Of a stretch of 64,000 bases of DNA, positions 27,624 to 36,187 are shown piece by piece; position 1 is the first letter of the stretch; every line of letters starts with the position of its first letter. The notes below the pieces were generated by a model that was given only the letters and a program-made list of their open reading frames with translations, was not told the DNA's origin and did no database searches. The position numbers and the translations under genes were made by a program. This stretch comes from Caldilineaceae bacterium (GTDB taxonomy: Bacteria; Chloroflexota; Anaerolineae; Caldilineales; Caldilineaceae): positions 1-64,000 of the forward strand of contig WTGY01000182.1 of the NCBI GenBank assembly GCA_011523365.1, written 5' to 3'.

Positions 27624-29159
27624 TCAGTTGCGGCGATTTCGCGGACGGCGGGGACGGTTTCGTCGGCGTCTCTTTCCGCCTTGCGAGGCGGGCTTCTGCG
27701 CCGGCTTCTCTTCCGGAAGGGCGGGCGGCGCGTGCAGGGAGTCCTGATAGAAGTCGTCGACCAGCATGGCCAGCAGCGTCTGGCCTTCGTCGGATTGCAT
27801 CCATTCATCTACCAACGGCCGGAATCTGCGCATGCGCTCGCTTTGCAGATTGTCGCGGCCGCGTAGCTTGGCCTCAAGGAGGGAGGTGACGCGCTCGGAG
27901 ACGGTGGAGGCGACCTCGTCATCGGAGGGAAGCTTGCGCTCCTCAATAGGGATGCTGTAGCGCTTGGCGATTCGCTCCATCTGCATACGTTCGTCGAAGG
28001 AGGCCGTAAGGGAAATGGCGGCGCCGGACGAGCCGGCGCGTGCCGTGCGCCCGGCACGGTGAATGTAGGACTCGGGATCTTCAGGCGGCTCGTACTGGAT
28101 CACATGGGAGAGCTCGGGGATGTCGATGCCGCGGGCAGCTACATCGGTCGCCACGAGGAGTCTCAGTTTGCCTTCGCGCACGCGGCGCATCACCCGCTCG
28201 CGCTCCTGCTGGCTGAGGTCTGAACTGATTCTGTCGGCGTCGTAACCGAAGCGCTGCAGAACGATGGTGACATAGTCGACAATGCGCCGGGTATTGCAAA
28301 ATACGATGGCTGCCGCAGGGTTTTCCATCTCGATCAGGCGCACGAGCGCGCGATCTTTTTTCATGCCCGGGTCGGCGTAAAGGACGTGCTCGGCTTCGGC
28401 TACATGGACGCGATCGCGGCTGAGGCTGAGAAAGTCGGGCTCCGTCAGAAACTGCTGGGCCAACCGCAGCACATGGGCTGGGAATGTGGCTGAAAACATG
28501 GAACCGTGTATCCGCCTGGAAGGCAGAAAGGTCTGCACCTGCAGCATGTCGGGGTAGAAACCCATTGACAACATCCGGTCGGCCTCGTCAAACACGAGAT
28601 GGTGCAGGTCATCGAGTTGCAGGTTGCGCTGCAGGAGGTGGTCGAGAATACGTCCGGGCGTGCCGATCACAAGCTGGGCGCCGTCACGCAGCGCTGAAGT
28701 CTGGGGGCCGTACTTGACGCCGCCATAGACTGCAACTGAGCTTACGCCGGCTGCCGCCCCGAGGAGCGCGGCCTCTTTTGAGACCTGGAGAGCCAACTCA
28801 CGAGTGGGGACCAGGACCAAGGCCTGGCAGACGCGCTTGTCCCGCCGAATCTGATGGAGCAGCGGAAGAAGAAACGCGCCCGTCTTGCCGCTTCCGGTGC
28901 GAGACTGTACCATCAAGTCGCGCCCGGCCAAGAGATAGGGGATAGCCTTGGCCTGTACGGGCATCAGATAGGACCAGCCGGCGGCGGCGGCGGCCTTTTG
29001 CGCTACTGCTGGCAGGTCCGCCAGCGATATGTCCGGCAGAGCGTTTTCCGGCTCAACCAGGTCTAGCGGGTTAACGTTTTCGTCTGCGATATCGCTGTCA
29101 GCGGCGGGGGCAGGACGCGTACCGTCATTTTTTCGTCCATAAGATTCGTTTTGGGTCAT
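27624..29159 (-). CDS. DEAD-box ATP-dependent RNA helicase
   Basis: RNA helicase of 511 residues. In order: the Q-motif region (WSYLMPVQAKAIP), Walker A SRTGSGKTG (residues 87-94), PTRELAL, TPGR, DEAD in LVFDEADRM, and SAT in MFSATFP. The second RecA domain follows with IVFCNTRR, LLVATDVAARGIDIP and YIHRAGRTARAG. The last 30 residues are strongly basic (GGKRRRRNRPRRPRNRRN), probably an RNA-binding tail. Such proteins unwind short RNA duplexes in ribosome assembly or mRNA decay, but the exact role is not shown by the neighbours. The start ATG at 29159 begins MTQNESYG. The upstream gap 29160-29350 has no gene. Confidence 0.93.
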   Translation of the reverse strand: MTQNESYGRKNDGTRPAPAADSDIADENVNPLDLVEPENALPDISLADLPAVAQKAAAAAGWSYLMPVQAKAIPYLLAGRDLMVQSRTGSGKTGAFLLPLLHQIRRDKRVCQALVLVPTRELALQVSKEAALLGAAAGVSSVAVYGGVKYGPQTSALRDGAQLVIGTPGRILDHLLQRNLQLDDLHHLVFDEADRMLSMGFYPDMLQVQTFLPSRRIHGSMFSATFPAHVLRLAQQFLTEPDFLSLSRDRVHVAEAEHVLYADPGMKKDRALVRLIEMENPAAAIVFCNTRRIVDYVTIVLQRFGYDADRISSDLSQQERERVMRRVREGKLRLLVATDVAARGIDIPELSHVIQYEPPEDPESYIHRAGRTARAGSSGAAISLTASFDERMQMERIAKRYSIPIEERKLPSDDEVASTVSERVTSLLEAKLRGRDNLQSERMRRFRPLVDEWMQSDEGQTLLAMLVDDFYQDSLHAPPALPEEKPAQKPASQGGKRRRRNRPRRPRNRRN

Positions 29160-29350
29160 GTAATCCTTATCTTAGTTGGAATTCTTTTTTTCGGCAGTCT
29201 GTGGGTCGCGGACCGCCGACAATCCCATTCTACTTTGTTGCCTGGTGGTGACATAGAAATGGGAGGGGTTGATTTCGCGTCGTGTCGCGAAAGTGAGGGC
29301 TATCAGACATTCGGGGAGCATTTTGGGAGGGCAGAGAACTTCCAGGCTCT

Positions 29351-29887
29351 TCAGTCGTCCAGTGAGGAATGGGCTCTGTCAACTTCATACGAAAGCAGTG
29401 CCGTTCCCGTCTTTTCGTACACCTTATGATCTCTCAGGACCAGCCTGACCTGACTCGATAGTCCGGTCACAAGGGGCACGCCACCGCCGAGCAAGATAGG
29501 GATTACCGCTACTTCCACCGTGTCCACCAGACCCTCATTGCATAGACTGCCGAACAGGCGCCCGCCTCCAAACAGCCAGATGTCCTTGCCCGGCTCGGAC
29601 CGCAACGCGCGTACTGTCTCTATCCATTCCTCGCCGACAACCGGCACATCCTTGTGCTCGTTCCGATTCAGGCTGTTTGAGAAGACATAGTACCGGTTCC
29701 CCGCCCACTGCGGCGTTCCTCCACCGACGACTTCAAAGGTCCGGCGACCCATCAGGTAGGTGTCGAACTGCGAAGAGAGTTCCTCGAAGTCAATGTCGGG
29801 ATCGAGCATGATCCAGTCGAAGCCGTCGTTGGCGTCTGCGATAAACCCGTCCAGGCTCATTGCACAGTTGTATCGAATTCTACGCAT
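29351..29887 (-). CDS. RibD C-terminal/dihydrofolate reductase-like protein
   Basis: A 178-residue protein of the RibD-C superfamily, which shares the dihydrofolate reductase fold and binds NADPH. MSLDGFIADANDGFDWI, TYLMGRRTFEVV and DIWLFGGGRLFGSL are the usual family blocks. Stand-alone members are common, and their substrates are mostly unknown. True DHFR activity cannot be concluded. It is on the same strand as the kinase gene but 218 bases downstream of it, so it may be a separate unit. Confidence 0.82.
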   Translation of the reverse strand: MRRIRYNCAMSLDGFIADANDGFDWIMLDPDIDFEELSSQFDTYLMGRRTFEVVGGGTPQWAGNRYYVFSNSLNRNEHKDVPVVGEEWIETVRALRSEPGKDIWLFGGGRLFGSLCNEGLVDTVEVAVIPILLGGGVPLVTGLSSQVRLVLRDHKVYEKTGTALLSYEVDRAHSSLDD

Positions 29888-30105
29888 AGGTCACGGCCCT
29901 TCTCTGAAACGAATCGGTTCTTGGCACCTGGCGCCAGAAGGCTGTCAGGCGAGGCTCCTCTACGGGGCGAAGTGCCCGGAAGAGCAGACCCATGAAGCGG
30001 GGATTGGAAAGGGAGAATGATTGAAGAGGGTTCCCGCTAGAGACCGAAGATTGCCTTTGCCAGGCAACCTCTTTTCTCAGGGGACTACTCCTGTCCAGGA
30101 AAGGA

Positions 30106-31155
30106 TCAGACTGAGCCGAAGAGCTCCCTGGACTGTTGGCAGGCTCTTCGGATCAGTGTGGGCACCTTGTGGCTGCTGTCGAGCTCCGGGCGCTGTTCAA
30201 TCCAACCTAACGACACCATACTCCTGATGAGAACAAATACGGGGAGAAGGTCGATGTCCGACTGGGATAGGGGGCGCTCCGTCAAATAGCCGGCTATTAT
30301 GGCTTCGCGGATTGTTTCAAAATGGGGATTGTCCTGGTAGTAGGAGATGGCTACCGCCAGCTCATACTGGTGCCATCCGAATCCTGAATCGTCGAAGTCG
30401 ATTATATGCACGTTCTCGCCGGTCGTGATGAGGTTTCCAGGGTGCAAGTCGGCGTGAATCAGGCTGTAGTTGGCTCGCTCTTTGCCATATTGGGAAAGGA
30501 GGTCATAGATTTTGTCGCGGCCGTAGATGATTTGCGCGCGATCTGCAGGCGTCAGGTCGGACTGCTCCCAAAAGGGACCCCAGAAGGGATATTCGCCCAT
30601 CAGTCCATCGGCGTCGAAGGCGTGGCGTTCGAATCCCTCCGGCAGTCTCCAATGTGTGGCCTGGTTATGGATGCGGGCAGCCAACTTGCCGACCTTGCGG
30701 AAGTAACTCGCCAGTCTGGAAGGATCGGTCTCTTGTTCAATGAGAGTTGCCATCGGGGTCCCTTCGACCCATTCCACCATGCTCACATACCTTGTCTGGG
30801 ACAGTTCAGGCAGGTTGAAGGGGACGAAAGCGTGTTTGTCTCTTGATAAGCGGGGCACAGGGGCGCCGATTCCTGACCGATTCAGGGCGGCAGTCCACTG
30901 AAATTCGCCGTGCAGTTCGGGAAGCGTATGGTAGCCGGGACGGTGAAAGCGGAAGACAAAGGGTTGACCGCACTCGGAGTCAACACGAAAAACAATGTTT
31001 TCAGAGTGTGAAACCAAGGAGATCGCCTTTGCGCCGATGTCCCAGTCGTTCAAGGCGCGAGCGGCGGAGGCCAGCAGTATTTCCTCTAATTGTGTTTCCT
31101 CCAGGAGCTGGCGCAGACCGTGCGCCGAACTCGCGTCAAGGCCGCGGCCTGCCAT
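30106..31155 (-). CDS. APH-family phosphotransferase (hydroxylysine-kinase-like?)
   Basis: Small-molecule kinase of the aminoglycoside phosphotransferase/homoserine-kinase-like fold. The Brenner motif HADLHPGN and the metal-binding HIIDFDDSGFG are intact. FRFHRPGYHT and MVEWVEGTPM are typical of the N-lobe and hinge. The open frame extends to 31275, but that would overlap the upstream gene. The ATG at 31155 follows AAGGA at proper spacing, giving 349 residues. It sits 92 bases after a class III PLP enzyme. In animals and some bacteria an APH-type kinase of this kind works with a class III PLP phospho-lyase on 5-hydroxylysine, so the pair may act on a hydroxylated amine. The substrate is inference. 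Confidence 0.75.
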   Translation of the reverse strand: MAGRGLDASSAHGLRQLLEETQLEEILLASAARALNDWDIGAKAISLVSHSENIVFRVDSECGQPFVFRFHRPGYHTLPELHGEFQWTAALNRSGIGAPVPRLSRDKHAFVPFNLPELSQTRYVSMVEWVEGTPMATLIEQETDPSRLASYFRKVGKLAARIHNQATHWRLPEGFERHAFDADGLMGEYPFWGPFWEQSDLTPADRAQIIYGRDKIYDLLSQYGKERANYSLIHADLHPGNLITTGENVHIIDFDDSGFGWHQYELAVAISYYQDNPHFETIREAIIAGYLTERPLSQSDIDLLPVFVLIRSMVSLGWIEQRPELDSSHKVPTLIRRACQQSRELFGSV

Positions 31156-31247
31156 TTCCGAATTCCTTAATCTGCCCTTTGTCGAAGGGGGGAGAGCTGC
31201 TCCGAACTGAAACGGACTCCTGCCTGCAGTGAAGCAACGCCTGCGGT

Positions 31248-32540
31248 TCAAGCATATTCGACTTGCCCTATACATTCTTCAAACGCGGTCAAGAAGAGGT
31301 CAGCGTGTTCCTTGGCGAATACGAGCGGAGGTCTGATCTTGAGAATGTTGCCCAAAGGGCCGGCACTGCCGATCAGGAATCCTCTTTCTCGCAATAGATT
31401 GACAACAGTGCCGGCGCCGTCCGCGTCCGGGCGTTTGGATTCTCGATCTTGTACCCACTCCATGCCGATGAAAAGACCGTGGCCGCGTACGTCGGCCAGA
31501 TGCTCGCAGCTGGTCTGAAACTTGGAAAGCTCGGCCCGGAGGTATTTGCCTACCTGTTCGACGCTGCTGGCGAGATCCTCATTTTCGACCACATCGATGA
31601 CCGCCATGCCGGCGGCGGCCTGCAGAGGGCTGGCCGCGAAGGTATTGAAGTATCGCTTCTTTCTGCGAAATTCATCGACCAGCGCGCTCGTCGCTGCCGC
31701 GCCGGCAACGGGCATTCCGTTGCCCATTGGCTTGCCCATGGTGACGATATCAGGGACGTAGCCGGTCGTCTGGTAGCCCCACCAGTCGCCTGTACGGCAG
31801 AATCCCGCCTGAACCTCGTCGGCGATTACGAGACCACCGGCGCCGCGCACTATTTCTGAGGCGCGTGGCATGAACTCGCATGGGATCGAAGGCAGTCCCT
31901 CGTTGGCGAAGATGGAGCAGACAAGCATGCCCGCCAGCGGAATGCCGTCGGTACGCAGACCGTCGATAGCGCGTTCGACCTCCACCAGATAGAGCTCCGC
32001 CAGCTCCGCATCGGACACGCCTTCCTGGATGGAACGGTAGCGCTGTGGGAAAGGAAAGGCGCGGATTTCCTTTGCCTTCTCGCCGTCAGTCTGCTGGCTG
32101 ACCCGAGTGAATTTGCTCACTTCGGCGCTGTTGCCATGGTAGGCGGAGTCGCTGCAGATGAAACCCCGGCCACCGGTTACGGCGCGGGCGATTTCGAGGG
32201 CCACTTCGTTGGCTTCCGTGCCGGTGCAGGTGAAGACAACGCTGGTCAGGTTGTCAGCGTGCAGGTTCGCCAGGCGCTCGGCGTAGTCAAGAACGGTTTC
32301 ATTCAGATAGCGGCTGTGAACGTTGAGCGTTTGGGCCTGGTTGTGCATGGCCTCGACTACGTGTGGATGGCAGTGACCGACACAGGGCACGTTGTTGTAC
32401 ATATCCAAGTAGCGCCGGCCGCTGTCATCGTAGAGCCAAACGCCTTCCCCGCGCACGATGTTGACCGGCCTTTCGTAGAAGATCGGCGCCCCGGCGCCAA
32501 GCAGATGATCACGGCGGGCCATCAGGTTTGTGGCAGTCAT
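31248..32540 (-). CDS. Class III aminotransferase-fold PLP enzyme (possible phospho-lyase)
   Basis: PLP enzyme of 430 residues. FTCTGTEANEVALEIAR binds the phosphate of PLP, IADEVQAGFCRTG carries the Asp and Gln that hold the ring, and TMGKPMGNGMPVAG holds the Schiff-base lysine. The protein resembles the AGXT2L group, which includes phospho-lyases for phosphoethanolamine and phosphohydroxylysine as well as true transaminases. The kinase next door favours the lyase idea. The open frame reaches 32630, but GGGAGAA just before the ATG at 32540 sets the start, 28 bases after the Rieske gene. Confidence 0.85.
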   Translation of the reverse strand: MTATNLMARRDHLLGAGAPIFYERPVNIVRGEGVWLYDDSGRRYLDMYNNVPCVGHCHPHVVEAMHNQAQTLNVHSRYLNETVLDYAERLANLHADNLTSVVFTCTGTEANEVALEIARAVTGGRGFICSDSAYHGNSAEVSKFTRVSQQTDGEKAKEIRAFPFPQRYRSIQEGVSDAELAELYLVEVERAIDGLRTDGIPLAGMLVCSIFANEGLPSIPCEFMPRASEIVRGAGGLVIADEVQAGFCRTGDWWGYQTTGYVPDIVTMGKPMGNGMPVAGAAATSALVDEFRRKKRYFNTFAASPLQAAAGMAVIDVVENEDLASSVEQVGKYLRAELSKFQTSCEHLADVRGHGLFIGMEWVQDRESKRPDADGAGTVVNLLRERGFLIGSAGPLGNILKIRPPLVFAKEHADLFLTAFEECIGQVEYA

Positions 32541-32568
32541 GTTTTCTCCCGTTGGATCGCAAATGGGT

Positions 32569-32967
32569 TCATGCTCCCACCTGTTCGTGTCTGTCGTCAA
32601 GGTCAACAACGATGTCGTTGCCAACAACACGCACGGGGTAGGTTTTGACTCTCACCGACGGATCGACGAGGCAGCGACCGGTGGCAATTTCAAAGGGCCA
32701 CTGATGCCATGGACAGCGCAGGACTTCACCTTCACCGTCGACATGCAGTTCTGCTTCATTGACGGAGGGGGGAGCAGGCGCGTTGATGCGGCCGGTCAGC
32801 TCACCGGTACAGAGAGGTCCACGTTTGTGCGGACAGATGTTGCGGAGCGCGTAGAGCTCGCCGTTGACATTGAAAACGCCGATGCCAGCGCGCCCGCGGA
32901 AGGGCACGACGATCTTGCGGTCACCGGGTGGGATCTCCCACACCTTGGCAATGACGACCCTGGTCAT
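32569..32967 (-). CDS. Rieske-type 2Fe-2S ferredoxin
   Basis: Small soluble Rieske protein of 132 residues with both cluster motifs, CPHKRG near residue 45 and CPWHQWPF near residue 85 (C-x-H and C-x-x-H). There is no membrane anchor, and nothing else is fused, so it is an electron carrier and not an oxygenase. The spacing between the motifs is longer than in most small Rieske ferredoxins because of an insert (APAPPSVNEAELHVDGEGE). Its ATG overlaps the stop codon of the upstream amidohydrolase by four bases (ATGA), which indicates translational coupling. Its partner oxygenase or reductase is not in the window. Confidence 0.88.
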   Translation of the reverse strand: MTRVVIAKVWEIPPGDRKIVVPFRGRAGIGVFNVNGELYALRNICPHKRGPLCTGELTGRINAPAPPSVNEAELHVDGEGEVLRCPWHQWPFEIATGRCLVDPSVRVKTYPVRVVGNDIVVDLDDRHEQVGA

Positions 32968-34103
32968 ACCAAGGCGTCTCCGATGCGCAGCATCTCCAAG
33001 GCGTTGTCAGCGAAGATACGTTGTTGCCACCCGGGGTCGAGCTTGGGAAAGGTTGTGACGGGGTCGTTCCAGTCGAAATGGGGAAAGTCGGAACAGTAGA
33101 CGAGCGTTTCGTCGGCGTGCAGCATTTCGAGAAACTGGTAGAGCTGCTCGGTCGTTTCGGCTTCGTGCATCGGCTGAGACCCGACACGAATATGCTCGCG
33201 GAAGTATTCGCTGGGCAGACGTTTGAGCCAGGGGGTCTGGTCGCGGATGGCCTTCCAGTCGGAATCCATGTGCCACATGACGGCCACAGCCCAGAGTTGC
33301 TGCGCCTCGGTCAGAGCGAACTTCAGGTTGGGGAACTTTTCGAAGACGCCTTCGCAGATCAGGGAAGAGGCGTGCGCGCTGGCCACGAAGGGCCGACTCA
33401 TGCGCGACTCCATGTAGTAGGTGGGGAAGCCGACGGGGGTGGGCGTGGTGCGGGCTGCGCCGCCGCCGCCACCGATATGGGCGACAACCGGCAGTCCATG
33501 CTCCTCACATGCTTCCCAGATTGGGTGGTAGAAGCGATTTCCGAACGGCATGCTCGTACCCATCGGCACCATCACCGCGACGGTGTCCTTTCGGTCTGCC
33601 AAGCGGTTAATCTCACTGACGGCCTGTGCCGGGTCGGACGGCGAGATGAGGATGGCGTTGACTACGCGGTTGTCCTTTTCGAGCCAGTGCTCGATAGTCC
33701 AGTCGTTGAAGGCGCGGCACAGAGCGGCGGCCCAGTCGGGATCGGGCAGGCCGGTGTAGCCGTAGAAGGGAGGAGGGCCGGTGAGAAGCGCGTAGTCGAT
33801 GTTCCAAGGATCGAGATGCTCGCGCTGCATAAACTCCAAGGAGAAGTTAAAGTCACGTTCCTTCAAGCCCGGGTCCTTCAGGTCAGAACGGTTGGTGCGG
33901 AAGGGAACATTGGAGTAGCCGGCGCTGGGAAGATGCAACCCCTGATCGATCAGGTGATTCTGCCAGAAAGTGGACAGGTAGGGCAGCAGCTGTTCGGGAC
34001 GTTCAAAGTTGTGGTGGACGTCGCAGTCGACGATCTTGACGCCTTCTTTGGGTTGGGCGGTCCAGCCTGGCGCCGAAATTGGGGCTGCTCCGATTTTTGT
34101 CAT
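32964..34103 (-). CDS. Amidohydrolase-2 family metal hydrolase (paralog 1)
   Basis: TIM-barrel metal-dependent hydrolase of the ACMSD/amidohydrolase-2 family, 379 residues. IVDCDVHHNF is the N-terminal metal motif, PVVAHIGGGGG a central His, ALTEAQQLW a further strand, and YCSDFPHFDWN the C-terminal Asp region. Family members decarboxylate or hydrolyse aromatic and heterocyclic acids. This one has no known substrate. Two paralogs occur upstream on the same strand, sharing D-x-D-x-H, FERPEQLLPYL/SSVEQLMPYL and the TDYPHWD-like ending. It is coupled to the Rieske gene by an ATGA overlap. Confidence 0.85.
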   Translation of the reverse strand: MTKIGAAPISAPGWTAQPKEGVKIVDCDVHHNFERPEQLLPYLSTFWQNHLIDQGLHLPSAGYSNVPFRTNRSDLKDPGLKERDFNFSLEFMQREHLDPWNIDYALLTGPPPFYGYTGLPDPDWAAALCRAFNDWTIEHWLEKDNRVVNAILISPSDPAQAVSEINRLADRKDTVAVMVPMGTSMPFGNRFYHPIWEACEEHGLPVVAHIGGGGGAARTTPTPVGFPTYYMESRMSRPFVASAHASSLICEGVFEKFPNLKFALTEAQQLWAVAVMWHMDSDWKAIRDQTPWLKRLPSEYFREHIRVGSQPMHEAETTEQLYQFLEMLHADETLVYCSDFPHFDWNDPVTTFPKLDPGWQQRIFADNALEMLRIGDALV

Positions 34104-34158
34104 GGGAAAATCTCCATACGCGCTGTCGAAATCTTGAAGTCTACTGCGAGCCAGGCGC

Positions 34159-35040
34159 TCACGGATCTGACTCGGCGGTTGCAGCGAATGAGACGCTTTG
34201 TCCGAAGGGATCCCCCTTCAGCCATACATCCCTCTGCGGGAAGGGAATCGAGATTCCCCGATCTTGCAGTCCATAGTAGATCGCTTCAAGGATTTCGCTC
34301 AGCGAAGAGAGCCGCTGCGCCGGATCATCGATCCAGTACTGAATCCGAAATAGAAGCGCGGAATCTGCGAACTCAACGAAGAATGTACGCGGCTCCGGGT
34401 CAGCCAATACGGCGGAATGGGCCGTGATTTGGGAATGAAGGATTTGGTGCACTGCGCCGATGTCGGTGCCGTAGGCAACTCCGATCTGGGACTCGATGCG
34501 CAGAATCTGGTCGGATTTCGTCCAGTTGTCGAGCCGCTGCGAGACCATCAGGGAGTTTGGCACGATTACTTCGGTATTGCTAAAGGTCTTAACAACTGTG
34601 GTGCGCAGGCTCATCTCCTGGACCGTTCCGCGGATTCCGTCGACTTCGATCACGTCTCCGTCGCGAATGGTGCCCTCGGTCATCAGGACCAGCCCGGCGA
34701 TGTAGTTACTGGCCAAGTTCTGGAGGCCCAGCCCCAACCCGATGCTGAGTGCGCCCAGGGGCACAAGAAAGATTGACAGATTGACACCGAGGAAGGTCAG
34801 AGACGTGTATATGCCCGCCAACAGGATCGACAGATAGACGACAGACCTGGCGAGGCGCTTACTTGTGGCCGTGAGCGGAAGCTCCGGCTCCACTCTCCTC
34901 TGAAACTGGCGGGCGGCGACTCTCGCCAGTATGTAAAAAAGGAGCACTGAGGCGACCGTGAGAAAGAGGTCGATCGGTGTCAGTGCGGTGCCTTGTATTG
35001 TTGTAACGGGCGTGTTCAGGAAGCGGATGATTCCGCCCAT
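34159..35040 (-). CDS. MscS-family mechanosensitive channel
   Basis: Small-conductance mechanosensitive channel of 293 residues. Three hydrophobic segments (about 22-42, 64-86 and 89-115) are followed by the pore helix GLGLGLQNLASNYIAGLVLM and the beta domain with GDVIEVDGIRGTVQEMSLRTT and VIVPNSLM, all classic for MscS. The C-terminal alpha/beta cytoplasmic cage is present. Such channels release solutes on osmotic downshock. Its place between amidohydrolase genes (20 bases after one, 55 before the next) suggests cotranscription and perhaps export of a small product, which is only inference. Confidence 0.9.
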   Translation of the reverse strand: MGGIIRFLNTPVTTIQGTALTPIDLFLTVASVLLFYILARVAARQFQRRVEPELPLTATSKRLARSVVYLSILLAGIYTSLTFLGVNLSIFLVPLGALSIGLGLGLQNLASNYIAGLVLMTEGTIRDGDVIEVDGIRGTVQEMSLRTTVVKTFSNTEVIVPNSLMVSQRLDNWTKSDQILRIESQIGVAYGTDIGAVHQILHSQITAHSAVLADPEPRTFFVEFADSALLFRIQYWIDDPAQRLSSLSEILEAIYYGLQDRGISIPFPQRDVWLKGDPFGQSVSFAATAESDP

Positions 35041-35060
35041 ACAGTTCTTCCAGGTCAGTT

Positions 35061-36176
35061 CTACGCCAGATTGTAGAATTGGCGGGCGTTTTCGGCCATG
35101 ATGTTGCGCCTGACTTCGAGCGGCAAAGTGGCAGGGAGCGCCCGGTCGGGAGAGTCAAAGTCCCAGTGCGGGTAGTCGGTTGCGAACATCAGCTTGCTCC
35201 CGTTGTCCATCTGTTCGAGAAGCTGGACGAAGTGTTCGTGTTGCCTGGGTTCTTCCATGGGCTGCGTGGAGAGCCAGAAGTGCTCCCGAATGTATTCAGA
35301 CGGCGCCTTTTTCAAATATGGCGTCTCCCGGCGGAGGCGTTTCCAGCTCTGATCCAGCCTCCATGCCAAGGAAGGCATCCAGGCGAAGCCGCCCTCGATG
35401 ATCACGATGCGCAGCTCGGGGAAGTGCTCGAAGACGCCTTCGCAAACGAGGCTGGCAACCTGTGCCTGGAAGGATTGAGCCATGCCGGTGTGATCTTCGA
35501 TGTAGTAGGAAGGCCAGCCGCCGCCGGTAAGGGGATGACCGGCACTGCCGCCGAAATGGATGCCTAAGGGCAGATCATACTCGAGGGCGGCCTCGTACAT
35601 CTTCCAGTATTTGCGCCGGCCCAGAGGCTCCTGGGTCCGAGTCACCAGGATCACTTGCACGAAGCCTTCGTGGCGGCCGAGGCGGTGAATCTCTTCGGCA
35701 GCGAGCTCGGCGTCCTCGTAGTTTACGAGGATCGAGGCCCTCAGCCGGGGTTCCAGCTCCAGCCATTCCGCGATTTGATAGTCATTGATGGCACGCGCAA
35801 GCTGCGCGCCGTACTCCTGGTTCACCTGTCCGCCGGCCCCTGTCAGGGGGTTCAAGATGCCATAGTCCATATCGAAGGCATCCAGCAGCTGCTCGCGCAT
35901 AAAGTCAAGGTCAGTGCCGGGAGGGCGTCCGCTGGGGGGCCAGGCATCGGTGCGGGCGGCGTTTGGTTGATGACGGGGGTAGCCGACGCCGTAATGCCCA
36001 CGCATTCCGATCATATTGTGATATTCCAGCCACTCAGTTGCCAAGTAATCGGTGATGGCCTGATTGAAAACGGGGTCGTCGTAGACATCAAAATTGTGAA
36101 TGTCAGTGTCGATTACCGCCAGTTTGGATTTCTCGGCGCTTTGCTTTTGTTCGGAAATCTCAAGTTCCAGCGTCAT
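35061..36176 (-). CDS. Amidohydrolase-2 family metal hydrolase (paralog 2)
   Basis: The second of three related metal hydrolases, 371 residues. Motifs: VIDTDIHNFD at the N-terminus, LGIHFGGSAGHP, IVIIEGGFAWMPSLAWRLD and FATDYPHWDFD. EGGFAWMP and the Trp-rich segments are nearly identical to paralog 3, so these two are closer to each other than to paralog 1. No signal peptide is visible, so it is cytoplasmic. Start ATG at 36176. It lies 11 bases after paralog 3 and 20 before the channel gene, which is operon-like spacing. The substrate is not known. Confidence 0.85.
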   Translation of the reverse strand: MTLELEISEQKQSAEKSKLAVIDTDIHNFDVYDDPVFNQAITDYLATEWLEYHNMIGMRGHYGVGYPRHQPNAARTDAWPPSGRPPGTDLDFMREQLLDAFDMDYGILNPLTGAGGQVNQEYGAQLARAINDYQIAEWLELEPRLRASILVNYEDAELAAEEIHRLGRHEGFVQVILVTRTQEPLGRRKYWKMYEAALEYDLPLGIHFGGSAGHPLTGGGWPSYYIEDHTGMAQSFQAQVASLVCEGVFEHFPELRIVIIEGGFAWMPSLAWRLDQSWKRLRRETPYLKKAPSEYIREHFWLSTQPMEEPRQHEHFVQLLEQMDNGSKLMFATDYPHWDFDSPDRALPATLPLEVRRNIMAENARQFYNLA

Positions 36177-36187
36177 GTCAGAACTCC

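Noticed and set aside
33021-34427. A 468-codon open frame on the plus strand
   Set aside because: It is a shadow of the amidohydrolase at 32964-34103, which has full family motifs and operon context; this frame has no motifs.
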